Of a stretch of 64,000 nucleotides of DNA, positions 1 to 7,454 are shown piece by piece. Positions within the stretch are counted from its first letter, which is position 1, and each line of letters opens with the position of its first letter. Below the pieces are notes generated by a model that saw nothing but the letters and a program-made list of their open reading frames with translations, was not told where the DNA came from and ran no database searches. Made by a program: the position numbers and the translations under genes. This DNA is from Ralstonia thomasii (GTDB taxonomy: Bacteria; Pseudomonadota; Gammaproteobacteria; Burkholderiales; Burkholderiaceae), in assembly GCF_958405895.1 (NCBI RefSeq), contig NZ_CATZAR010000002.1; one strand, 5' to 3'.

Positions 1-88
1 GCGACAGTGCGATCGTCAGCGAAGACAGGCCAATACGGGCAGTGCGTTGCATCGAAGTGGTTTCCGAAAAAGGCGAAGGCGCCATCAT
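1..88 (-). CDS. 5' end of a secreted or lipoprotein-like gene (partial)
   Basis: Only the first codons are inside the window; the gene runs off the left edge. On the minus strand an ATG at 88 and an in-frame ATG at 52 open a frame without stops. From 52 the translation is MQRTARIGLSSLTIALS, a short basic start followed by an apolar stretch, which looks like the beginning of a signal peptide. No product can be named. There is no strong ribosome-binding site before either ATG, so the start is open. Confidence 0.4.
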   Translation of the reverse strand, partial: MMAPSPFSETTSMQRTARIGLSSLTIALS

Positions 89-183
89 AGGGGCGAAGCG
101 CAAGCCACGCATTGTGCAGCGCGAAAACGCTAAGGCACGCCCGCTGCGCGGTATGCTTGGAGCTTTCCCAGGAGGCTTGCCGC

Positions 184-579
184 ATGGAACCGTCTCTGGA
201 CACCGCCCCCGGTCTGTTGAGCGTGCTGGAAGAACTGCGCCGGCGCGAACCCATCTTCCATCGCCCCGAGTTCGGCACGCGCCGCGAAGACTTCGAGCGC
301 ATGACCACGGAAGACTTCTGGGAAACCGGTGCCTCGGGTCAGCGCTACAGCCGCAGCTATGTGCTTGGCGTTCTCGATGCCCGGCACGGCCACATCGGCG
401 AGGATTTCTGGCAAACGCGCGATTTCCGCTGCCAAGAGATTGCGCCGGACAACTACCTGCTGACGTACACGCTGGTGCAGTCGAACCGGACGACGCGGCG
501 GGCGACGTTGTGGCGGCGGACGCTGGATGGCTGGAAGGTCATATACCACCAGGGAACCATCGTGGCGGAGAGTCGTTGA
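184..579 (+). CDS. SnoaL/DUF4440-like small protein (NTF2 fold)
   Basis: A 131-residue soluble protein. The start at 184 is chosen because AGGAGG at 170-175 sits 8 bases before it; a frame-compatible upstream start at 112 lacks this. The pattern (helical N-terminus EELRRREPIFHRPE, then strands with RDFRCQEIAPDNYLLTYTL and the ending WRRTLDGWKVIYHQGT) fits the DUF4440/SnoaL-like NTF2-fold family, which occurs as small binding proteins or enzymes of mostly unknown substrate. It stands alone between a leftward gene and tRNA-His. Family assignment is by pattern recognition; function is unknown. Confidence 0.75.
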   Translation: MEPSLDTAPGLLSVLEELRRREPIFHRPEFGTRREDFERMTTEDFWETGASGQRYSRSYVLGVLDARHGHIGEDFWQTRDFRCQEIAPDNYLLTYTLVQSNRTTRRATLWRRTLDGWKVIYHQGTIVAESR

Positions 580-621
580 ACTCCGTTGCGAAACCCTCTA
601 GGCAAGGCGAAAGAATGTTTG

Positions 622-627
622 TATAAT
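622..627 (+). promoter_or_regulatory. -10 element of the tRNA-His promoter
   Basis: A perfect TATAAT lies about 42 bases before the mature tRNA. No good -35 hexamer is seen at 16-18 bases spacing, so only the -10 box is supported. Confidence 0.45.
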
Positions 628-668
628 CGCTGTTTCCTTGAACGGCGACACGCCGGTCAGGCAACAAC

Positions 669-745
669 GGTGGCTGTAGCTCAGTTGGTAGAGTCCCAGA
701 TTGTGATTCTGGTTGTCGTGGGTTCGAATCCCATCAGTCACCCCA
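669..745 (+). tRNA. tRNA-His (anticodon GTG)
   Basis: Cloverleaf read directly. Acceptor 5' strand GTGGCTG (670-676) pairs with CAGTCAC (735-741), with the extra G-1 at 669 typical of tRNA-His opposite discriminator C742. The D-loop is AGCTCAGTTGGTAGAG, the anticodon GTG is at 703-705, the T-arm contains GGTTCGAATCC, and CCA is encoded at 743-745. Confidence 0.97.
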
Positions 746-754
746 AGTTTCAAG

Positions 755-782
755 AAAAAGCCCGCATTCGCGGGCTTTTTTG
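755..782. terminator. Bidirectional intrinsic terminator between tRNA-His and dusA
   Basis: GCCCGC and GCGGGC pair around an ATTC loop, flanked by an A-run on the left and a T-run on the right. The hairpin can therefore end the rightward tRNA transcript and the leftward dusA transcript. Confidence 0.85.
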
Positions 783-817
783 CATTCAGCGATCGGGGCA
801 ACGCCCCTTTCCCCGCA

Positions 818-1837
818 TCAAACCGCTACCGCCTCCTCATTCGATTCTTCGCCACGCCGCAGGTGGGCACGCGCCTCGTCGAACAGTGCATGGGCGTCGG
901 CCAGCGTCTTGACGCGGCCCAGCGCCTTGGAGTCCGACAGCACGCGCCGCCAGCCGCGCGCGCCCGCCACACCGCGATACAGCCCCAGCATGTGCCGCAC
1001 CGCCGCACCTGCGTAGCCGCCACGCTCTACCCAGCGGCCGACGTAGCCGATCATCGCGTCTTCCACCTCGGCGCGCGTGGGGGCCTCGGTGCCTGCGCCG
1101 TAGTAGCGCGCATCGAACGCAGCCATCAGATGCGGATGGTGATACGCCTCACGGCCGATCATTACGCCATCAACGTGCGCCAGGTGCGTGTCGATCTGCT
1201 CGAGCGTCTGCACCCCACCGTTGAGCAGAATTTCCAGATGCGGGAAATCCCGCTTGAGCTGATAGACGACTTCGTAGCGCAGCGGCGGAATCTCGCGATT
1301 TTCCTTCGGGCTCAGGCCTTTCAGGATGGCATTGCGCGCGTGCACGATGAACGTCTCGCAACCCGCCTCGGCGATGGTGCCGACGAAATCGCGCACGAAA
1401 TCGTAGGTCTCGATTGCATCAATGCCGATGCGGTGCTTGACCGTGACCGGAATCGACACCGCATCGCGCATCGCCGTGACACCCTGCGCGACGAGCTTGG
1501 GCTCAGCCATCAGGCAGGCGCCGAACGCACCGCGCTGCACGCGCTCCGACGGGCAGCCGCAGTTGAGGTTGATTTCTTTGTAGCCCCATTGCTGGCCGAG
1601 GCGCGCGGCCTGGGCCAGATCGTCCGGTTCACTGCCGCCGAGCTGGAGCGCCACGGGATGCTCGAACTCGTCAAAATCGAGGTGGCGCGGGACGTCGCCG
1701 TGCAGCAGCGCGCCCGTGGTCACCATTTCGGTGTAGAGCCACGTGTGGCGCGAGATCTGGCGATGGAAGAACCGGCAATGTCTGTCAGTCCAATCCATCA
1801 TCGGGGCCACGCTCAGCCGCCTAGGCGTTGATTTCAT
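818..1837 (-). CDS. dusA: tRNA-dihydrouridine(20/20a) synthase DusA
   Basis: FMN-dependent enzyme that reduces U20/U20a in the D-loop of tRNAs using NADPH. Visible hallmarks are the start MKSTPRRLSVAPMMDWTDRH, the TEMV segment, the catalytic-cysteine region INLNCGCPSERVQRG, TVKHRIGID and the phosphate-binding LNGGVQT and GVMIGREAY segments. From the ATG at 1837 the protein is about 339 residues, normal for DusA. The frame stays open to 1918, but the added 27 residues (MSGNRHKSHE...) look non-homologous and may be sequence brought in by the adjacent element. It converges on tRNA-His and shares its terminator. The 5' end is a recognised integration site for islands and prophages, and an integrase remnant lies 120 bp upstream. 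Confidence 0.95.
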   Translation of the reverse strand: MKSTPRRLSVAPMMDWTDRHCRFFHRQISRHTWLYTEMVTTGALLHGDVPRHLDFDEFEHPVALQLGGSEPDDLAQAARLGQQWGYKEINLNCGCPSERVQRGAFGACLMAEPKLVAQGVTAMRDAVSIPVTVKHRIGIDAIETYDFVRDFVGTIAEAGCETFIVHARNAILKGLSPKENREIPPLRYEVVYQLKRDFPHLEILLNGGVQTLEQIDTHLAHVDGVMIGREAYHHPHLMAAFDARYYGAGTEAPTRAEVEDAMIGYVGRWVERGGYAGAAVRHMLGLYRGVAGARGWRRVLSDSKALGRVKTLADAHALFDEARAHLRRGEESNEEAVAV

Positions 1838-1956
1838 TGGAATACGGTTTGAATTCAAGCGCTTACACCCTACTGTTTTCTGCGCGATTTCATGAGATTT
1901 GTGGCGGTTTCCGCTCATTTTTTCGGCCCAATGCTACGGCGTGGCATCGAGGAAAA

Positions 1957-2268
1957 ATGGGCTCGATCAGCGAGCGAAAACGCAGGGACGGGAGTATAGG
2001 GTACACGGCCCAAATCCGCCGGAAGGAAGGCGGCGTGGTCGTACATACAGAGACCAAGACGTTCGACCGTGCGCCGGCTGCGCGGGCCTGGCTCGTGAAG
2101 CGCGAAAAGGAGCTCGACCAGTCAGGCGCCCTGAAGACCGCCAAGCAGGAAGATCCGCTGCTCTCGGAGGTCATCGATCGGTACATCTGCGAATCTGTCC
2201 AGCCGCTCAGGCGCACCAAACAATTTACAAGGACCGGTTGGTGGCACCTGAGATCGCCACCGAAGTAA
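1957..2268 (+). pseudogene. Integrase remnant (tyrosine recombinase N-terminus, dusA-associated type)
   Basis: About 103 codons starting MGSISERKRRDGSIGYTAQI. Residues through KTFDRAPAARAWLVKREKEL match the arm-type DNA-binding N-terminus of phage-type tyrosine integrases, and LLSEVIDRYICESVQPL begins the core-binding domain. The frame then stops; the catalytic R-H-R-Y domain is absent, so it cannot recombine. It is divergent from dusA and only 120 bp from its start. Integrases with this type of N-terminus are known from elements integrated in the 5' end of dusA. I infer an old island whose body has been deleted. Confidence 0.7.
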
Positions 2269-2284
2269 ATAACGCGGTCAAGCT

Positions 2285-2500
2285 ATGGCTCGCACGCGGG
2301 TAGTTGTTGGCGCTTGGCTTGTCGCCGTCACCGCTCATTTTTTGACGTACGCGCTGTCTGCCCAGCCCGAACCAGCAGAGTGGTACGCCTCACTCCCGAG
2401 CTACCGAGCGGCGATCTTCGGACTTACACGTTTGCCGCTGTGGCTGGCTGGCCTGTGCGTACTACTGGCATTGGCGAGCTGGATCCGCCGGCAGCGGTGA
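2285..2500 (+). CDS. Small two-helix membrane protein, hypothetical
   Basis: A 71-residue frame starting MARTRVVVGAWLVAVTAHF with two apolar stretches (about residues 6-25 and 49-66) and the ending SWIRRQR, consistent with two transmembrane helices and a basic cytoplasmic tail. No strong ribosome-binding site and no family recognised. It follows the broken integrase and may belong to the same decayed island. It could be chance, but its hydrophobic pattern is orderly. Confidence 0.4.
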   Translation: MARTRVVVGAWLVAVTAHFLTYALSAQPEPAEWYASLPSYRAAIFGLTRLPLWLAGLCVLLALASWIRRQR

Positions 2501-2755
2501 TCGGTCATCCCCCGCCCCCCTCTTTGCCGACTAAGAGTGCACTGCGCGGGATGGGCAATTGATCTATTATCCAACTCCCCCTTCCCCGTCACGTGAGCGA
2601 AGTTAGCTCGCGTCGATCCACTACTGGCGCTGTACTGCACTTCGAGTGAAGTCAACGTCGCACAAGCCTGCTTGGCAGGAGCGTGCAGTGTTCAACGACC
2701 ACGCCCCGACCAGGCGTGAAGCCGTTGCCCAAAATCCTTTACTCGTTTTGCCAAG

Positions 2756-3532
2756 ATGATTCAGATCCATAACGCAAGCCAACCATCGGCACCCAACAAG
2801 CGCTGCTCCGGATGCAACTCCGATGATGGCACCGCTATCGAGATGGCCTTCGCATTTCAGCCGATCGTTGATCTGCGCACGGGCGACGCCTACGCACACG
2901 AAGCGCTCGTACGCGGACCCAACGGAGAGCCTGCGGCATCGGTGCTGACGCAAGTGGACGAGGCAAACCGTTACCGGTTTGACCAACGGTGCCGCACCAC
3001 CGCAATTGAGCAGGCGGCCGGGATAGGGATGGACACCTTTCTATCCATCAATTTCATGCCGAATGCGGTGTATCAGCCTGCCGCATGTATCCGCACAACG
3101 TTTGAAGCGGCCGAAAAATTCGGCTTTCCCATCAATCGGATCATCTTCGAAACCATCGAGGGCGAAGACATCATCAACCGCCCCCACCTCCTGGAGATCT
3201 TTCGGGCATATCAATCGTTCGGCTTCCAAACCGCGATTGATGATTTCGGTGCCGGCCACTCCGGGCTCACCCTACTCGCCGATTTCCAGCCGGACCTGAT
3301 CAAGTTGGATATGGCACTTATCCGAGGAATCGATTCAGATCTGGTGCGTCAACGCATTGTTTGCGGTGTGCTCAGCATCTGCAACGACCTCGGGATCCGG
3401 GTCATTGCCGAAGGTGTTGAAACGGCACCGGAACGCGACTTCCTCGCTGCCGCGGGTATCACGCTCATGCAAGGCTATCTGTTCGCAAAGCCTACGTTCA
3501 GAGCAATGCCACCGGTATCAAACACTCGCTGA
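2756..3532 (+). CDS. EAL-domain cyclic-di-GMP phosphodiesterase
   Basis: A 258-residue stand-alone EAL protein that would hydrolyse c-di-GMP to pGpG in the cytoplasm. The catalytic set is complete: EALVRG (Glu49), SINFMPNA, FETIEGEDI, AIDDFGAGHSG (adjacent metal-binding Asp), DLIKLDMALI (Lys), AEGVET (Glu) and MQGYLFAKP (Gln). A short N-terminal leader carries a CxxC pair (CSGC, residues 17-20) that might bind metal or act as a redox switch; that is inference. No transmembrane segment or other sensor is present. A PAS-GGDEF cyclase lies 130 bp downstream on the same strand, so the two opposing activities may be co-regulated. Confidence 0.9.
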   Translation: MIQIHNASQPSAPNKRCSGCNSDDGTAIEMAFAFQPIVDLRTGDAYAHEALVRGPNGEPAASVLTQVDEANRYRFDQRCRTTAIEQAAGIGMDTFLSINFMPNAVYQPAACIRTTFEAAEKFGFPINRIIFETIEGEDIINRPHLLEIFRAYQSFGFQTAIDDFGAGHSGLTLLADFQPDLIKLDMALIRGIDSDLVRQRIVCGVLSICNDLGIRVIAEGVETAPERDFLAAAGITLMQGYLFAKPTFRAMPPVSNTR

Positions 3533-3662
3533 TGGTCACACGGACTTTAGCCAGACCGACTGCGGGCACACCGGCTATCCAGCTTCGGGCCGATCCGTCC
3601 GGGCTGGCGGACGGCTGATTCCCATCAACCCCGTTCGATTGGACAACCGAGCCCGGTAACTT

Positions 3663-4913
3663 ATGAGCCCACCACTGCTAAAACTATTCGAGGCGGCCAT
3701 TACGCAGGCATGGAATGCCATCGTGATCACCGATGCCGACATCGCTGTCGGTTGCCGAGTGCAATTTGCCAATCCAGCGTTCACAGCCATGACGGGCTAT
3801 TCTCTGGACGAGCTACGCGGCCACTCCCTTAGGATTCTTCAAGGTCCGGACACCGATCCGGCATTGATTGATGAACTTCGCATCTGCCTGAAAGAGGCGC
3901 GACTCTTCGAGGGCACCGCAACGAACTATCGAAAGGACGGCTCAAGCTACACCGTCCGCTGGAGCATTTCACCAGTTCGCGACGACAGCGGGTTGGTCAC
4001 CAATTTTGTCTCGGTGCAACAGGATATTTCCGACTACGAACAGGCAGAGCAGACAAACAGACTGCTCGCACGCGCGCTTGATGCAACAAGTGACCCGGTC
4101 ATGCTTACGGATGCAAAAGCTCGGATCATCTTCGCGAATGCTGCCTTCGCCAAGTCCACGGGCTACACGGTCGACGAAATCCAAGGCAGCACGCCCGCCA
4201 TGTTCAAGTCAGGCAAACATGACGAGGCTTTTTATGCGGCTATGCGCCGCTCGCTTGCCAGCGGACAAAATTTTCGCGCCACCTTCATCAATCGGCGCCG
4301 TGACGGCTCGCTCTACCATGCAGAACAAAGCATCTCGCCGATATTCGGAGAGAAAGGGCGTATAAGCCACTACGTTAGTGTGAGCAAAGACATTACCAAA
4401 CGCGTAGAGCGGGAACAGGCACTGTTACGTGCAGCCACCAAAGACAAGCTCACCGGTCTGCACAATCGTCACCATGGCGAGCAACTCCTTGCGGAGCGGT
4501 ACAGGACCGCCAGGACGCTGCAGCGCCCCCTTACCCTCGTCATGTGCGACATCGACCACTTCAAGAGAATCAATGACGAGTTCGGTCATCCCACCGGAGA
4601 CCGCGTACTGGCCGAGGTGGCCGACATGCTCCGGCAAGCGGTCCGCAGCCGCGACGCTGTCATTCGCTGGGGTGGCGAAGAATTCATGATCGTGCTCGAC
4701 GAATGCTCACAGACGGATACCGTCGACCTTGCCAAGCGCATTCTCGATCGCGTCAACGCCCATGAAGATGGGGAAGTCCCCGCGCTGACCCTCTCGCTCG
4801 GGCTCGCGACGCTGGCCCCAGACGAGGCGATCGATGAGCTCATCGCACGTGCTGACTCGGCTCTTTACGATGCGAAACGCGCCGGGCGCAACCGGCTGTC
4901 AATCGCGGCTTGA
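3663..4913 (+). CDS. PAS-PAS-GGDEF diguanylate cyclase
   Basis: A 416-residue soluble protein. Two PAS domains come first (about residues 5-130 and 135-260). Both have the NPAFTAMTGY / NAAFAKSTGY type motif and end in PAC-like segments (VSVQQDISDYE, VSVSKDITKRVE). The first, with GHSLRILQGPDTDP, resembles LOV-type PAS domains but lacks the GxNCRFLQ cysteine motif, so flavin photochemistry is not expected. The C-terminal GGDEF domain has DIDHFKRINDEFGH and an intact GGEEF active site, with an RxxD inhibitory site (RSRD) five residues before it. It probably makes c-di-GMP under product feedback. It follows the EAL gene. Confidence 0.93.
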   Translation: MSPPLLKLFEAAITQAWNAIVITDADIAVGCRVQFANPAFTAMTGYSLDELRGHSLRILQGPDTDPALIDELRICLKEARLFEGTATNYRKDGSSYTVRWSISPVRDDSGLVTNFVSVQQDISDYEQAEQTNRLLARALDATSDPVMLTDAKARIIFANAAFAKSTGYTVDEIQGSTPAMFKSGKHDEAFYAAMRRSLASGQNFRATFINRRRDGSLYHAEQSISPIFGEKGRISHYVSVSKDITKRVEREQALLRAATKDKLTGLHNRHHGEQLLAERYRTARTLQRPLTLVMCDIDHFKRINDEFGHPTGDRVLAEVADMLRQAVRSRDAVIRWGGEEFMIVLDECSQTDTVDLAKRILDRVNAHEDGEVPALTLSLGLATLAPDEAIDELIARADSALYDAKRAGRNRLSIAA

Positions 4914-4987
4914 TTGGCCAAATCGCAGGCCGAAGAGCACCGCGACAACGAAACCGTCATGCGGCTCCTCCGGGAGATCCCTTGAGA

Positions 4988-6052
4988 TCAAGAAAGAGTC
5001 GGAGAAGCAGCGTCAGCGATAGTCGTGGGCAAGCCGAACGCATCAAAAAGGCGCGTCACATTCCCGCCCACAAAAAGGGTCATCCGTGAGATTCCGTCTG
5101 CATCAACCGAAACGACATGCAGTGAGTGCGCTGCCAGCGGCGCCATTGGTGAGGAGCGCGAACGGAAATACGCAGCAAATCCAGGTTCGCCATTTGCGCG
5201 GATTTCTTTCATCCGTATGTCCGAATATGCCGGCCACGCCCATGCGAAGAAGGCTCGTATCGATTCTCGTCCGGCATACCACTGCGCGAGCGGTGGCATC
5301 GTATAGATCGCGTCGTGCTTGAGCAGTGTGGCCAACCGATCGGCATCGCGCTCTTCCCACGCTTGTACGTAGCCGCGAAGAAGACTCCTTTCGCTTGGCG
5401 TTGTCTCGCTTACGTTGGTGATCTCTCCGGAACTGTAACCAGTGGCCAACTTCGAGCGGGCGCGTTGCAAGGCGCTATTGATTGAGGCGACAGACCCTCC
5501 CAGCAAACCTGCCGTCTCCGCTACCGACCACCCCAGTACATCACACAGCAAAAGCGCAGCCCGTTGTCGTGGGGCGAGTTGCTGGATAGCCGCCATGAAC
5601 GCCAGGCCCGTAGCTTCCCTCATGCTGATGCGCGCCTCAGGAGTTGGGCCTGGGTCGGTGACGGCGTCCAGTTCCGATTGGGGGTAAGGCTCCAGCCAAG
5701 CAACATCAGGCGCAGGTTGTCCGTCCGGCATGGCGGTGGTGGGGCCGTCGAGCTGATCTGGGAGGCGGCGCGCTAGATTTTTCCGTTTGCTGAGCGCATC
5801 AAGACAGACGTTTGTCGCGATCCGATAGAGCCACGCTCGAAACGAACCGCGGCCATCGAACGTGCCGTAGCTTCGCCATGCACGAACGAACGCATCCTGA
5901 ACGGCGTCATCAGCCTCATGCAGTGACCCCAACATGCGGTAACAGTGCACCTTGATTTCCCGTCGCGCCGCGCCGAGAAGTTCATTGATATCCCTGCCAC
6001 CTGATTCATCGCTGCCGGGGTCAACTCCCAGCCTGCTGTCCTGAGGCTTCAT
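4988..6052 (-). CDS. ECF-type RNA polymerase sigma factor with SnoaL-like C-terminal domain
   Basis: A 354-residue sigma-70 family protein. Region 2 (about 25-90) has HCYRMLGSLHEADDAVQDAF and FRAWLYRIATNVCLD; region 4 (about 150-205) has LAPRQRAALLLCDVLGWSV and ASINSALQRAR. The linker holds WLEPYP, typical of the large ECF group whose sigma factors carry a C-terminal NTF2/SnoaL domain, seen here from about residue 225. In that group the extra domain modulates activity in place of a classical anti-sigma factor, and none is seen nearby. An NmrA-like gene ends 14 bp upstream and was probably co-transcribed; it is now truncated by an IS scar, so the native promoter may be lost. Confidence 0.9.
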   Translation of the reverse strand: MKPQDSRLGVDPGSDESGGRDINELLGAARREIKVHCYRMLGSLHEADDAVQDAFVRAWRSYGTFDGRGSFRAWLYRIATNVCLDALSKRKNLARRLPDQLDGPTTAMPDGQPAPDVAWLEPYPQSELDAVTDPGPTPEARISMREATGLAFMAAIQQLAPRQRAALLLCDVLGWSVAETAGLLGGSVASINSALQRARSKLATGYSSGEITNVSETTPSERSLLRGYVQAWEERDADRLATLLKHDAIYTMPPLAQWYAGRESIRAFFAWAWPAYSDIRMKEIRANGEPGFAAYFRSRSSPMAPLAAHSLHVVSVDADGISRMTLFVGGNVTRLFDAFGLPTTIADAASPTLS

Positions 6053-6066
6053 GCTTTGTTCCCGCT

Positions 6067-6704
6067 TTACTGGCCTGCGCCAAAGTCCATGGCATGCCGT
6101 TCGGCAAATTGGCTAAAAGACGTCGGCAACACGTTGAAGCGCTTGTGCGTCGATAGTTCAATGGTCGACTCAGACCCGCCCTGGAGCCGCTCGTGGACTT
6201 GCTTGTCCAGCGCGTCGGCCACCTCCGTAGGAATACCAGCCGCAACCAGGGCGCGCCAACGCTCGAGCGGACTGATGGGCACATACCGTACCTTGCGACC
6301 CGTTGCTGTCGACAAATGCTGGGCGACGTCAGCCATGCTCAAAAGGTCGGGGCCCGTCATGGGCAGCACCTCCCCATGGTAGCCGCCATCACGAAGCAAC
6401 TGGAATCCAACTTTTCCAACGTCCATCAAATCAACCGGACTCAGCTTGATGTTGTCGAGCGCCAGATACAGCGAGCCATCGTTAACGATGCTCGGTGCTT
6501 CAAAAATGTACTCCTGCATGAAACCCGTGGGTCTCAGGCTCGTCCACGCCATGCCACTACCTCGCAGGTGCTCTTCGATCCGCTTGTGCATGTTGCTGAA
6601 CACGAACGTCGTTTCTCGTCCTGCGTTCAGTCCGGATAGCTTGATCAGGTGATGAACGCCAGCCGCTCTACAGGCGTCGATGAAAGTCACTTGCGTACGG
6701 AACT
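6067..6704 (-). pseudogene. NmrA-like NAD(P)-binding protein, 5' end lost
   Basis: About 207 residues of an atypical SDR/NmrA-like protein: TFIDACRAAGVHHLIKLSG, WTSLRPTGFMQ, VDLMDVGKVGFQLL and MTGPDLLSMADVAQHLS all fit the C-terminal two thirds of the family. Full-length members are about 280-290 residues and begin with a GxxGxxG NAD(P)-binding motif, which is missing. The frame runs upstream without a good start codon into the palindrome at 6705-6726, where homology stops. The break coincides with two abutted IS ends, so deletion or insertion by that IS is the simplest explanation. The gene lies just upstream of the ECF sigma gene, a common pairing of sigma factor and oxidoreductase. Confidence 0.8.
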
Positions 6705-6726
6705 TGAATCGCCCCGGGGCGATTCA
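6705..6726. repeat. 22-bp perfect palindrome: abutted inverted repeats of an IS3-family element
   Basis: The left half is TGAATCGCCCC and the right half GGGGCGATTCA. The last 14 bases, CCCGGGGCGATTCA, are identical to the terminal inverted repeat of the IS3-family remnant at 45981-45994. The site looks like an element that has lost its whole interior, leaving left and right ends joined. No convincing target-site duplication flanks it (AACT on the left, GTTT on the right). Confidence 0.65.
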
Positions 6727-6765
6727 GTTTGATATGTGCGTAACGATTCGAGAGGAGGAGTTTCC

Positions 6766-6921
6766 ATGCCTATATGGAGCCCTCTCCAGCGCACGAAAGG
6801 GCAAGGCGCGCGCGCCACTGCTCAAGAGATTTGCGAACGATGCGCTGCGTATGCGGGGCGGCAGTTGCATCCCTTCGGGTGGATGGCTTTGACCGATTGT
6901 GTTGGGAAATTCGATTTGTGA
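6766..6921 (+). CDS. Possible small protein with strong ribosome-binding site
   Basis: A 51-codon frame beginning MPIWSPLQRTKGQG, preceded by GAGGAGGAG (6752-6760), the strongest Shine-Dalgarno match in this stretch. The product contains two cysteines as CERC and resembles nothing I know. It lies immediately right of the IS scar and may be the 5' part of a gene broken by rearrangement. Treat as tentative. Confidence 0.25.
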   Translation: MPIWSPLQRTKGQGARATAQEICERCAAYAGRQLHPFGWMALTDCVGKFDL

Positions 6922-7454
6922 ATCCGGTGACGATCCAACGACGCTGCGGCTGTGTCGCTAGGGCTTGTAGCCGTACCTACCAGCATCCTGACTTCAATCG
7001 CTCTCTTGATGAAGCCTACCGAACGAAGCCAAACCAGCTCGGCTGGAAGGGCCGGTCGACATCTACAACGCCAGCAACACACCGCCAGAGATCACCACGA
7101 GCAAGACCTCCAACGGCACGGTACTGCACGCATGAAATCAACCCTATCAACGAGGGGTAAGCAAACACGCCACCCTAAAGGGGACCGAAAGGCTACATTC
7201 TTGTAAAATCAGATGCTTGGCGCTGATCCCGGCAGCATGCTTGACTACCGCTTGGCGAGCCGAAAGCATCAAGCGTATACGTCTCCTGGATTTGGCGATG
7301 CCTTTCCGGGCTGGCCAGCCCCGAGGCGACATCCGGTTTGGTCACCGGACTCTGACAAGCGCATCTGCGCCAATATCGATAACGGCGGCAACCTACATTT
7401 CTCGCGGATGAGCAAGTACCTTTGCGCAACGCGACGAATTTTCGAGTCTCAGGC
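6922..7454. other. Gene-poor stretch with possible gene fragments
   Basis: No recognisable complete gene on either strand. Around 7060-7135 a plus-strand frame reads VDIYNASNTPPEITTSK and ends TSNGTVLHA at a stop, which could be the 3' end of a lost gene. The rest shows no domain, repeat or RNA that I can support. Together with the scar at 6705 it looks like rearrangement debris between the signalling genes and the capsule locus. Confidence 0.4.

Noticed and set aside
1780..2755. Search for a second copy of the dusA 5' end as an attachment-site repeat
   Set aside because: No matching direct repeat was seen by eye to the right of the integrase remnant.
3663..4050. First PAS domain as a LOV photoreceptor
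   Set aside because: GHSLRILQGPDTD resembles LOV sequences but the essential cysteine motif NCRFLQ is absent.
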